Origin: Desulfomicrobiaceae bacterium
GTDB taxonomy: Bacteria > Desulfobacterota > Desulfovibrionia > Desulfovibrionales > Desulfomicrobiaceae
DNA length: 14,401 nt
Reading direction: 5' to 3'
NCBI GenBank assembly: GCA_003530935.1
Contig: DPEO01000042.1
Location: 1-14,401, forward strand
Shown: positions 1-6,773 of the stretch, one piece after another
How the letters are laid out: every line of letters starts with the position of its first letter
Numbering within the stretch: position 1 is the stretch's first letter
Position numbers and translations under genes: made by a program
The notes under the pieces: model-generated
What the model was told of the DNA's origin: nothing
The model's input: the letters and a program-made list of their open reading frames with translations, nothing else
Databases searched by the model: none

Positions 1-1611
1 AACGCCTTGGACGCCGACGCCACACGGGTGGATGTCATGGTGGAAGGCGGCGGGCAAAGCTGCATCCAAGTTCGCGACAACGGCCACGGCATCCTCCCCG
101 AAGACCTCCCTCTTGCCCTGACCCGCCACGCCACGAGCAAGCTCCACTCCCTGGAAGATCTCACCGCCATCCGAACCTTGGGCTTTCGCGGAGAAGCCTT
201 GGCCTCGGTAGCCAGTGTCTCCCGCCTGCGCCTGGCAAGCAGCACCGGCGGCGGCGAAGGTGTGGCGGTGGAAGCGGAATTCGGCCGCCTCGGCGCTCCC
301 CGCCCCCTTGCCATGGCCCAGGGGACCGAGGTGACGGTGCGCGATCTCTTTGCCAACGTCCCCGCCCGCCTCAAATTCCTGCGCACGCCCACCACCGAGT
401 CCCGCAAGTGTCAGGAGGTCTTTCAGCGCATAAGCCTCCTGCATCTGGATGTCTCCTTGAGTTTCTCCCAGGCGGGCCGCTCCGTCTTTTCCCTGCCAGC
501 CACTGCTTCTTTGGCCGAGCGTCTCCGACATTTCTGGCCTGAAGAAATCGTGGACGCCATGCTGCCGGTGGAGAGCCGGGGCTCTATCGAGGTGGTGGGG
601 CTTGCAGGGGATCCTGCGCGGGCCCAAGGCCGCGGCGACCGCATCCTGCTGGCGGTCAACGGCCGGCCTGTACAGGATAAATTGCTCGTACGCGCCGTGC
701 GCGAGGCCTACCGAGGGATGATCCTCGGAAACGAATTTCCTCAAGTAGTCTTGGACATCCGCCTGGACCCGGAGATGGTGGACGTCAACGTGCACCCTGC
801 CAAAATCGAGGTGCGCTTCCAGGACGAAAGCATGGTGTTTCGAGCTGTGATGCAGGCGCTCTCCCGCGTCCTACAGAAAAACTTACGGCGAGAAGAGCCC
901 CCCGCGCTGACGCCGCCTGCGGACATCTCGCTGTCGGCCCCCATGGATCCGCCGACGCCCAAGTTTGCCCAAACCCGGCTCATGGAGCACCTTGCTGTCG
1001 CGGCCGAGGCCCCCGCCCTATGGGATCCCCCGGCCCCGCAAGCGCCCCCACCGCCATCCCGCACGTCAATTCATCTTCCCTGGCGCTATGCCGGCCAAGT
1101 AGCCGCCACCTATTTGGTGCTTCTGGGCGCCGACGAAGTGCTCCTCCTCGACCAGCATGCGGCGCACGAACGCGTGCTCTTCCACAGCATCGCCACCACC
1201 CCGCCCAGTTCCCAAGGGATCATGCCCCCGATCACCTTTCCCGTGCATCCCTCCGAGGTGGACACCGTGGAAGCCCTGTGGGAGCCACTCACGACCCTTG
1301 GATTTGCCCTGGAGCACACGCCTCCCCGCCTCGTGGTGCACCGTATTCCGGCCATCCTCACCGTTTCCCGGGCCAAAGACTTCATCGCCGACGCCCTGCA
1401 GGGCAAGGAGCGGGATCTGCACAGCGTACACGCGCGTATGGCCTGCCACGGGGCGGTGCGGGCCGGAGACGAGCTCTCCCCCACCGAGGCCCACGCCCTG
1501 CTGGAAGCCTGGTGGAACACCCCGGAGCGGGAATTTTGCCCCCATGGCCGCCCCACCCTGGTCCGTCTTGGGGTGGAGGCCTTGGAAAAACTCTTCAAAC
1601 GCCGCGGATGA
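1..1611 (+). CDS. mutL: DNA mismatch repair protein MutL (5'-truncated by window edge)
   Basis: MutL is the GHKL-ATPase that couples MutS mismatch recognition to strand incision. The reading frame is open from base 1, and 536 residues are visible. The first ones, NALDADAT, belong to the conserved ENALDAGAT ATP-binding box, so only about 35-40 N-terminal residues are missing. Next come DNGHGI (second GHKL motif), GFRGEALASV (third motif) and the transducer domain with NGRPVQDK and VDVNVHPAKIEVRF. A Pro-rich linker lies at visible residues about 295-355, followed by a C-terminal dimerisation/endonuclease domain. That domain holds DQHAAHE (384-390), ACHGAVRA, CPHGRP (from C513) and a terminal FKR. 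The metal-binding motif DQHA-x2-E-x4-E has His395 where the last Glu is expected. The stop at 1609-1611 is followed 52 bases later by purD on the same strand, so the two are probably cotranscribed. Identification is secure; only the endonuclease competence is in doubt. Confidence 0.97.
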   Translation, partial: NALDADATRVDVMVEGGGQSCIQVRDNGHGILPEDLPLALTRHATSKLHSLEDLTAIRTLGFRGEALASVASVSRLRLASSTGGGEGVAVEAEFGRLGAPRPLAMAQGTEVTVRDLFANVPARLKFLRTPTTESRKCQEVFQRISLLHLDVSLSFSQAGRSVFSLPATASLAERLRHFWPEEIVDAMLPVESRGSIEVVGLAGDPARAQGRGDRILLAVNGRPVQDKLLVRAVREAYRGMILGNEFPQVVLDIRLDPEMVDVNVHPAKIEVRFQDESMVFRAVMQALSRVLQKNLRREEPPALTPPADISLSAPMDPPTPKFAQTRLMEHLAVAAEAPALWDPPAPQAPPPPSRTSIHLPWRYAGQVAATYLVLLGADEVLLLDQHAAHERVLFHSIATTPPSSQGIMPPITFPVHPSEVDTVEALWEPLTTLGFALEHTPPRLVVHRIPAILTVSRAKDFIADALQGKERDLHSVHARMACHGAVRAGDELSPTEAHALLEAWWNTPEREFCPHGRPTLVRLGVEALEKLFKRRG

Positions 1612-1663
1612 ATCCCGCACCAACCGTCACGCATTCCACAATCACGCATCAAGGAGGACTGCA

Positions 1664-2941
1664 GTGAATATCCTGCTCGTAGGATCTGGAGGCCGAGAAC
1701 ACGCCCTGGCCTGGAAGATCCGCCAAAGCCCCCTGACCTCCCAGCTGTGGATCGCCCCGGGAAACGGCGGCACCGCAGCCTTGGGGACCAATGTATCCAT
1801 CGCGGACACCGACATCCCGGCATTGGTCCGCTTTGCCCGGGAGCACGCCGTAGACCTCGTGGTGGCAGGCCCCGAGGCCCCGCTGGTCCTTGGACTTGCC
1901 GATGCCCTCGCGCAAGCCGGCATCCCCTGCTTCGGTCCCTCGGCCTTCGCCGCCCAATTGGAAGGTTCCAAGACCTTTGCCAAGACCATGATGCGAGAGG
2001 CCGGCGTCCCCACCGCGGCCTTCGCGGCCTTCGAAGACCTCGACGCCGCCCTCGCGTATGCGCGTCGCCACCCCTTGCCCATGGTCATCAAGGCCGACGG
2101 CCTGGCGGCGGGCAAGGGAGTGGTCGTGGCCACGACCTTGGCCGAGGCCGAGACTACCCTGCGTCAGATGATGGGGGAAAAGGCCTTCGGCGCCGCAGGC
2201 GAGCGCGTGATCATCGAAGAGACCTTGACGGGCGAGGAAGTCTCGCTGCTGGCCCTCTGTGACGGCGAACGCATCGCCGTCCTGCCTTCAGCCCAAGACC
2301 ACAAACGTGTGGGGGACGGAGACACCGGCCCCAACACCGGCGGCATGGGGGCCTACAGTCCTGCGCCCATCCTTCCGGATGCGGACGCCGCTGCCGTAGC
2401 CGAGCAGGTGATCACCCCCATGGTGCGCCACCTCAAATCCCTCGGCCGCCCCTTCGTGGGCGTCATCTACGCCGGGCTCATGATGACCGCCGCCGGGCCC
2501 ATGGTCCTGGAATACAACGTGCGCTTTGGCGATCCGGAGTGCCAGCCCCTCATGGCGCGCCTGGAAAGCGATCTGGTGCCCATCATGCTCACCTGCTGCC
2601 GGGGAGAGCTCGATCCTCGGGAGGTGCGCTTCACCCCCCGTCCCAGCTGCTGCGTGGTGCTGGCCTCCCAAGGGTACCCGGGCCCCTACCGCAAGGGGCT
2701 GCCCATCAGCGGTCTCGCCGAGGCGAGCCAGGTCCCGGACACGGTGGTCTTCCACGCCGGCACCACCCTGCAGGGTGACCAACTGGTGACCGCCGGCGGC
2801 CGAGTGCTCGGGGTGACCTCCCTGGGCGATACCTTGGCCGAAGCCCAGGCCCGGGCCTACGCCGCAGCAGGCCGCATCCATTTTGAAGGCTGTTTTTTCC
2901 GCAAGGATATCGCCCACAAAGGGATTCACCGCACCCCATAA
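1664..2941 (+). CDS. purD: Phosphoribosylamine--glycine ligase (GAR synthetase) PurD
   Basis: PurD joins 5-phosphoribosylamine to glycine using ATP, the second step of de novo purine synthesis, in the cytoplasm. The 425-residue length matches the family. The N-terminal domain carries GSGGREHA (about 7-14) and GNGGTA. The ATP-grasp domain shows KADGLAAGKGV (from about 143), NTGGMGAYSP (about 225) and the metal/ATP-binding stretch NVRFGDPECQ (about 285). The start is a GTG, chosen because a near-perfect Shine-Dalgarno AAGGAGGA (1651-1658) sits five bases upstream and because translation from there begins with the canonical NILLVGSGGREHA. The frame stays open upstream through the mutL end, but that extension has no PurD character. 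The gene lies 52 bases after mutL and 18 bases before purE, consistent with a purDE unit. Confidence 0.97.
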   Translation: MNILLVGSGGREHALAWKIRQSPLTSQLWIAPGNGGTAALGTNVSIADTDIPALVRFAREHAVDLVVAGPEAPLVLGLADALAQAGIPCFGPSAFAAQLEGSKTFAKTMMREAGVPTAAFAAFEDLDAALAYARRHPLPMVIKADGLAAGKGVVVATTLAEAETTLRQMMGEKAFGAAGERVIIEETLTGEEVSLLALCDGERIAVLPSAQDHKRVGDGDTGPNTGGMGAYSPAPILPDADAAAVAEQVITPMVRHLKSLGRPFVGVIYAGLMMTAAGPMVLEYNVRFGDPECQPLMARLESDLVPIMLTCCRGELDPREVRFTPRPSCCVVLASQGYPGPYRKGLPISGLAEASQVPDTVVFHAGTTLQGDQLVTAGGRVLGVTSLGDTLAEAQARAYAAAGRIHFEGCFFRKDIAHKGIHRTP

Positions 2942-2959
2942 CGCCATAAGGAGCCATCC

Positions 2960-3445
2960 ATGCCCCTCGTCGCCATCTTCATGGGAAGCAAATCGGACGA
3001 AAACGTCGTGCGCCCCTGTGCCGAACTCTTGGCCAGCCTCGACATCCCCCATGTCTTTACCATCACCTCTGCCCACCGCACCCCGGAGCGCACCGAACGT
3101 TTGGTGCGTGAACTGGAAGCACAAGGCGTCCAAATATTTATCTGCGCCGCAGGCATGGCGGCCCATCTCGCCGGCGCCGTTGCGGCCCGGACCATCAAGC
3201 CGGTCATCGGCATCCCGGTGGCAGCCTCGCCGCTCGGCGGCATGGACGCCCTGCTTGCCACGGTGCAAATGCCTCCGGGCTTTCCGGTGGCGACCGTGGC
3301 TCTGGATAGCGCCGGGGCGCGCAATGCCGCCTGGTTGGCGGCCCAAATCCTCGCCACGAACGATCCCGACCTGGCCCAACGCCTGCGCGAGGCCCGGCAG
3401 ACCATGGCCGAACAAGTGGAAACCGACGCCGCGGCTCTGATCTAA
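2960..3445 (+). CDS. purE: N5-carboxyaminoimidazole ribonucleotide mutase PurE (class I)
   Basis: PurE forms the carboxylated aminoimidazole ribonucleotide of the purine pathway; class I enzymes rearrange N5-CAIR made by PurK. The 161-residue protein has the phosphate-binding GSKSD (9-13), the SAHRTPER segment with His39, GMAAHLAG with His69, and VQMPPGFPVATVA. Two things favour class I: the AAHL loop, and the absence of the AGRSN signature of class II AIR carboxylases. The loop reads GMAAH rather than the E. coli GGAAH, a form I associate with deltaproteobacterial homologues from memory. The ATG has a Shine-Dalgarno AAGGAG (2948-2953) six bases upstream. No purK lies in the window. The stop codon TAA (3443-3445) overlaps the A-run that forms the U-tract of the opposing terminator. 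Confidence 0.96.
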   Translation: MPLVAIFMGSKSDENVVRPCAELLASLDIPHVFTITSAHRTPERTERLVRELEAQGVQIFICAAGMAAHLAGAVAARTIKPVIGIPVAASPLGGMDALLATVQMPPGFPVATVALDSAGARNAAWLAAQILATNDPDLAQRLREARQTMAEQVETDAAALI

Positions 3446-3480
3446 AAACAATGCGGGGGACAGAGAAATCTGCCCCCCGC
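3444..3480 (-). terminator. Intrinsic terminator between convergent purE and membrane-protein gene
   Basis: The inverted repeat 3453-3464 / 3469-3480 has seven perfect outer G-C pairs, one A-C mismatch and four inner pairs, closing on a GAAA tetraloop (3465-3468). Read on the minus strand it comes eight bases after the stop codon of the 3488-4261 gene. It is followed by ATTGTTTTT (complement of 3444-3452), a proper U-tract. On the plus strand the trailing sequence is GTATGTGTTA, so it would be a weaker terminator for purE. Confidence 0.8.
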
Positions 3481-3487
3481 GTATGTG

Positions 3488-4261
3488 TTACGGCGCTGCG
3501 TCCCCGGCACCGGGCCGGGGCGCATCTCCAGGTGGTTGCGAGCTCCCTTGCGGGAGCTGCGGCGTCACGTCGATGGACCCCGGCGGCAGAATCGTGCCGG
3601 ATTTATGCACCACGGTATTGTCCACAATGGCAATACCCAGCTGTTCCATCACCTGCCGCTTGTATTCGTACTCCATATTCTTGGCGCGCAGTTTGTACTG
3701 AAGAATCAGGCGCACCACGGCGTAAATGGTCCCTGCAGCAAGCACAGCCCCCAGGCCGATGAGAATAATCCGGGATGCCGCCTCGCCAAAACGACCGAGA
3801 AACTCCAGGATGCTCCCAAGATTATAGAGTACTCCAATAAGGATGCCCAGCATCCCCAAAATCAAAAGAAACGGAAGCTGCATACAAAAATTGATCGCCG
3901 CCGCCAAACGGGCCTCGGTGCCATCTTCTTTCTTCGCCCGCACCAGGGGACGCCCCTGATGGCCATACACAAAGGCATTGAATCCCGCCACTACAATGCC
4001 CACCAAAAACGTCACGGCAACCGGTGCGCTCAAGGCCACCACAAAATACGTCTTCCATGGAAAGGGAATATCTACGGGATGCCCCGTCACCGCAGCCTCG
4101 TCGAGGCCCAATTGGTACACCCAGCACACCAAAAAAATGAGCCCTTCCACGACCAAGAGCAAATGCACGTATTTCCGAAATAGGTCTTTGAGCTCGTATT
4201 CGTCGAAGAGCGCTGCAAGACCGTGCCGGCGCTCGTCAGTCCGCTGTTGTTTCTCTTCCAT
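3488..4261 (-). CDS. Predicted integral membrane protein, four TM segments, function unknown
   Basis: I do not recognise this 257-residue protein. The N-terminal 30 residues are charged and probably cytoplasmic. Four hydrophobic stretches follow at about 31-50, 72-97, 126-147 and 163-187. A charged loop with RAKKEDGTEAR separates TM2 from TM3. After TM4 comes a basic segment (KLRAKNMEYEYKRQ) and a Pro/Gly-rich tail (about 226-257). The start at 4261 is the first ATG outside the divergent lpd-like gene. It has GGGGAGG just upstream but only two bases away, which is tight. An ATG further upstream would run about 30 bases into the neighbouring coding sequence and is less likely. The gene is more AT-rich than its neighbours: hand counts give 47% GC in 3781-3900. 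It is transcribed alone, convergent to purE and divergent from the lpd-like gene, and ends at its own terminator. Its genomic position gives no clear functional link. Confidence 0.85.
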   Translation of the reverse strand: MEEKQQRTDERRHGLAALFDEYELKDLFRKYVHLLLVVEGLIFLVCWVYQLGLDEAAVTGHPVDIPFPWKTYFVVALSAPVAVTFLVGIVVAGFNAFVYGHQGRPLVRAKKEDGTEARLAAAINFCMQLPFLLILGMLGILIGVLYNLGSILEFLGRFGEAASRIILIGLGAVLAAGTIYAVVRLILQYKLRAKNMEYEYKRQVMEQLGIAIVDNTVVHKSGTILPPGSIDVTPQLPQGSSQPPGDAPRPGAGDAAP

Positions 4262-4357
4262 AACCTCCCCAGGTGGCCCCGCTGCCCCTTGCCCAAACTC
4301 TGCGGCTTCAGTAGGCGGCGGGACGCTGTTCGTGATCTCTCTTACTTGGAGTATACC

Positions 4358-5713
4358 ATGACCCAGTACCATGCCGATATGGTCATCCTGGGCGCAGGGC
4401 CGGCTGGTTATGCCGCAGCTCTCGCCGCCAGTCAAAGAGGAAAAGCCACCGTGCTCGTGGCAGACGGCCCGCTGGGCGGCACTTGCCTCAATTGGGGCTG
4501 CATCCCCACCAAAATCTATCTTGGCGCCAGCGAACCCCTGGAGGGGCTGCGCACCATGGGGCGTCTGCGCCTCTTGCGCGGCGAGGCCGCCTTGGACCTC
4601 GCCGCCCTGCGCCGACGCGCTCAAACCATCATCCAGGCCACGCACAAGGCCATGGCTGCGGCTTTGGAGGGCGGCAAAGTACAGGTGATCCACGGCCGCG
4701 GCCGCATCACCGCCCCGCACACGGTCACGGTGGCGGAAAAGGACATCTCCATCCAGGCGCCCATCATCCTCGTGGCCACGGGCTCCCGCCCCATGCCGCT
4801 TCCGGGGCTCCCCTTCGGCGGCCCGATCCTCGACTCCACGAAGGCCCTCGAGCTCTCCCAAGTCCCCCAGAACCTCGTCATCATCGGCGGCGGGGCCATT
4901 GGCGTGGAGATGGCCCAGTTCTGGAACCGCATGGGCTCGACCGTCACCCTGGTGGAAGCCGCCCCCACCCTGGTCCCCAGTGAGGACCCCGCCCTGGGGC
5001 ACGCCCTCGCTGCCATGCTCAAACGCAGCGGCATCACGATCCATGTCGGAGCGCCGGTACAGGAAGTCCTCGTGGATGGGGCAGACGCCCAGGTCCGCCT
5101 GCCCCAGACCACATGCACGGCCCAGGCAGTGCTCGTGGCCATCGGCCGCCGCCCCAATACCGAAGACCTAGGCCTTGAGGCTGCCGGGGCGCAGGTGGAC
5201 GGCCGCGGTTTCGTCACCACCGACGACCAACTCCGGGCGGCTCCTGGAGTCTACGCCATCGGCGACGTCAACGGCCGCACGCTGCTCGCCCATGCCGCCG
5301 AGCACCAGGCCCACTTTGCCGTGGCCCATGCTTTGGGAGAAATCGCAGGCCCGTACCATCCAGGGCCCATTCCCGCATGCGTGTACGGCGGCGTGGAAGT
5401 GATGCGCGTGGGGCCCGTGTATGCCGAAATCCACGGCCACGAGGTGTTTGTCTCCCGATCCATGCTCGCGGCCAACCCTATTGCCCAGGCCCATGGGCAT
5501 GTGCACGGCATGGTCCAGGTGTACTGGCGCCATGGACAGGTCGTGGGTGTGGCGGCGGTCGGGGCACGGGTGTCCCATCTTGCGGGCCTGGCCGAAGCCA
5601 TGGTGCGGGACGGATGGGACGAATCGGCGGCGCACACCCATATCTTCGCCCATCCGAGTCTGGATGAAGCCGTGCGCGCCGCCCTCACCGCGCCCAAGGA
5701 GCCGCTGTCATGA
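4358..5713 (+). CDS. lpdA: Dihydrolipoyl dehydrogenase-like FAD/NAD disulfide oxidoreductase
   Basis: This is a class I pyridine nucleotide-disulfide oxidoreductase. The nearest function is reoxidation of dihydrolipoamide with NAD+ in 2-oxoacid dehydrogenase or glycine-cleavage complexes. The 451-residue protein is near family length (about 460-475). It has an FAD-binding GAGPAG (12-17), the redox-active pair GGTCLNWGCIPTK (Cys43 and Cys48), the NAD-binding GGGAIG (177-182), the second FAD motif AIGD (Gly302-Asp303), and the C-terminal catalytic pair in HPSLDE (His432, Glu437). All catalytic positions are intact. The ATG at 4358 was chosen for its fit to the family N-terminus and the GGAG (4348-4351) six bases upstream. 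No partner E1/E2 or glycine-cleavage gene is in the window, so the real substrate is uncertain. Mercuric or other dithiol reductase activity is possible, though the MerA CC tail is absent. The stop overlaps the maf start by ATGA. Confidence 0.88.
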   Translation: MTQYHADMVILGAGPAGYAAALAASQRGKATVLVADGPLGGTCLNWGCIPTKIYLGASEPLEGLRTMGRLRLLRGEAALDLAALRRRAQTIIQATHKAMAAALEGGKVQVIHGRGRITAPHTVTVAEKDISIQAPIILVATGSRPMPLPGLPFGGPILDSTKALELSQVPQNLVIIGGGAIGVEMAQFWNRMGSTVTLVEAAPTLVPSEDPALGHALAAMLKRSGITIHVGAPVQEVLVDGADAQVRLPQTTCTAQAVLVAIGRRPNTEDLGLEAAGAQVDGRGFVTTDDQLRAAPGVYAIGDVNGRTLLAHAAEHQAHFAVAHALGEIAGPYHPGPIPACVYGGVEVMRVGPVYAEIHGHEVFVSRSMLAANPIAQAHGHVHGMVQVYWRHGQVVGVAAVGARVSHLAGLAEAMVRDGWDESAAHTHIFAHPSLDEAVRAALTAPKEPLS

Positions 5714-6306
5714 TCTATCGCGGCCCTTTGCGCCCCAAGCGCCCCCTGATCCTGGCCTCATCATCGCCACGGCGCCAGGCCATGCTCACAGGTCTTGGGC
5801 TGCATTTCGTGGTGCGCGCGCCGTCCATCGACGAGTCCGTCCCTCCAGGGATGGACCCCAAGGGGCACGCCCTCGCTCTCGCCCGCGCCAAGGCGGCCGC
5901 CGTGCACGACCCGGAAGCGGTCATCCTTGCCGCAGACACCGTGGTGGCCCTGGGCAGCCGCATCCTGGGAAAGCCCCGCGACCCGGAGGAGGCCTTCCAT
6001 ATGCTGGAACTTTTGGCAGGCACCGAACACCAGGTGCATACCGCCGTGGCCCTGCGCCAGGGGGACCGTGAACACACCTTCGCGGTTTCGGCGCAGGTGC
6101 GCATGGCCGCATTTTCCCCAGAGCTCCTGCGCGCCTACGCCGCCACCGGCGAAGGTCTCGACAAGGCCGGGGCCTACGCGGTGCAAGGGGTGGGAGGCTT
6201 TTTGGTGGAGTCGGTGCGCGGATCAGTAAGCGCAGTCATCGGCCTCCCCTTGGCAGAAACCGTCGCCGCCTTGCTGCACATGGATGCGGTGGAGCCTGCG
6301 CCATGA
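5710..6306 (+). CDS. maf: Maf-family nucleoside triphosphate pyrophosphatase (YhdE type)
   Basis: Maf proteins hydrolyse non-canonical or excess nucleoside triphosphates to monophosphates; the YhdE branch acts on dTTP and UTP. The 198-residue protein has the diagnostic LASSSPRR near the N-terminus (about 15-22), AADTVV (about 75-80), GKPRD, and LDKAGAYAVQG (about 150-160). The GLPLAET end closely resembles E. coli YhdE, as recalled from memory. That favours dTTPase/UTPase over the YceF-type 7-methyl-GTP branch, but specificity is inferred. The ATG overlaps the stop of the upstream flavoprotein gene (ATGA, 5710-5713), and the stop overlaps the pgpA start in the same way (6303-6306). Expression is therefore probably by translational coupling within the operon. 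Confidence 0.93.
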   Translation: MIYRGPLRPKRPLILASSSPRRQAMLTGLGLHFVVRAPSIDESVPPGMDPKGHALALARAKAAAVHDPEAVILAADTVVALGSRILGKPRDPEEAFHMLELLAGTEHQVHTAVALRQGDREHTFAVSAQVRMAAFSPELLRAYAATGEGLDKAGAYAVQGVGGFLVESVRGSVSAVIGLPLAETVAALLHMDAVEPAP

Positions 6307-6773
6307 AGCTCTCTGCCGGTGTTGTGCTTGGCCTCGCCACCTTGGGCGGCATCGGCCGTCTGCCCAAGGCCCCCGGCACCTGGGCCTCGGCTGCGGCCGC
6401 CATCCTAGCGCCGCTGCTTTTCCTTCCACTCCCCATGCCCCTGCGGCTGGGGGTTTGCCTCGGCATCTACTTCGTGGGCGTACAGGCGGCTACGCGTGCC
6501 GAAGTTGTGCTGCAGCGCCATGACCCAGGCTGCGTGGTCATCGATGAACTTCTCGGCCAATGGATCGCCCTCTGCGCCACGGCCTCCCCCGCGCCGTGGT
6601 GGGAGCTGGTACTGGCGTTCGGTCTCTTCCGACTGCTCGACATCACCAAGCCATGGCCCATCCGCGCCCTGGAGCGCCGCATTGCCGGAGGTCACGGCAT
6701 CATGCTGGACGACGTGGTGGCGGGGCTCATGGCCTTGGGAGGACTGGCGCTGCTGCGCGTCCTGCTTCCATGA
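6303..6773 (+). CDS. pgpA: Phosphatidylglycerophosphatase A PgpA
   Basis: PgpA dephosphorylates phosphatidylglycerophosphate to phosphatidylglycerol at the inner membrane. The 156-residue sequence carries the family's conserved blocks in order: KAPGTWAS (22-29), VVIDELLGQWIAL (about 77-89), LFRLLDITKPWPI (about 108-120) and GIMLDDVVAG (about 132-141). The acidic residues in the IDE and LDD motifs are the expected metal and catalytic positions. Hydrophobic stretches at about 30-60, 84-112 and 137-155 fit a small multi-pass membrane protein. The gene overlaps maf upstream and hrpB downstream by ATGA at each end (6303-6306 and 6770-6773). Its place between a nucleotide phosphatase and an RNA-helicase-like gene looks like opportunistic clustering rather than a shared pathway. 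Confidence 0.95.
   Translation: MKLSAGVVLGLATLGGIGRLPKAPGTWASAAAAILAPLLFLPLPMPLRLGVCLGIYFVGVQAATRAEVVLQRHDPGCVVIDELLGQWIALCATASPAPWWELVLAFGLFRLLDITKPWPIRALERRIAGGHGIMLDDVVAGLMALGGLALLRVLLP

Noticed and set aside
2288..3451. Minus-strand open frame across purD and purE
   Set aside because: It spans two clearly functional plus-strand genes and is His/Gly-rich low-complexity sequence, typical of antisense frames in GC-rich DNA.
4262..4357. Divergent promoter region between the membrane-protein and lpd-like genes
   Set aside because: Promoters must lie near here, but I found no convincing -35/-10 pair on either strand. A minus-strand TATACT (complement of 4350-4355) lacks a -35 partner, and a GG/GC pair at 4275-4292 has the wrong spacing for sigma54.
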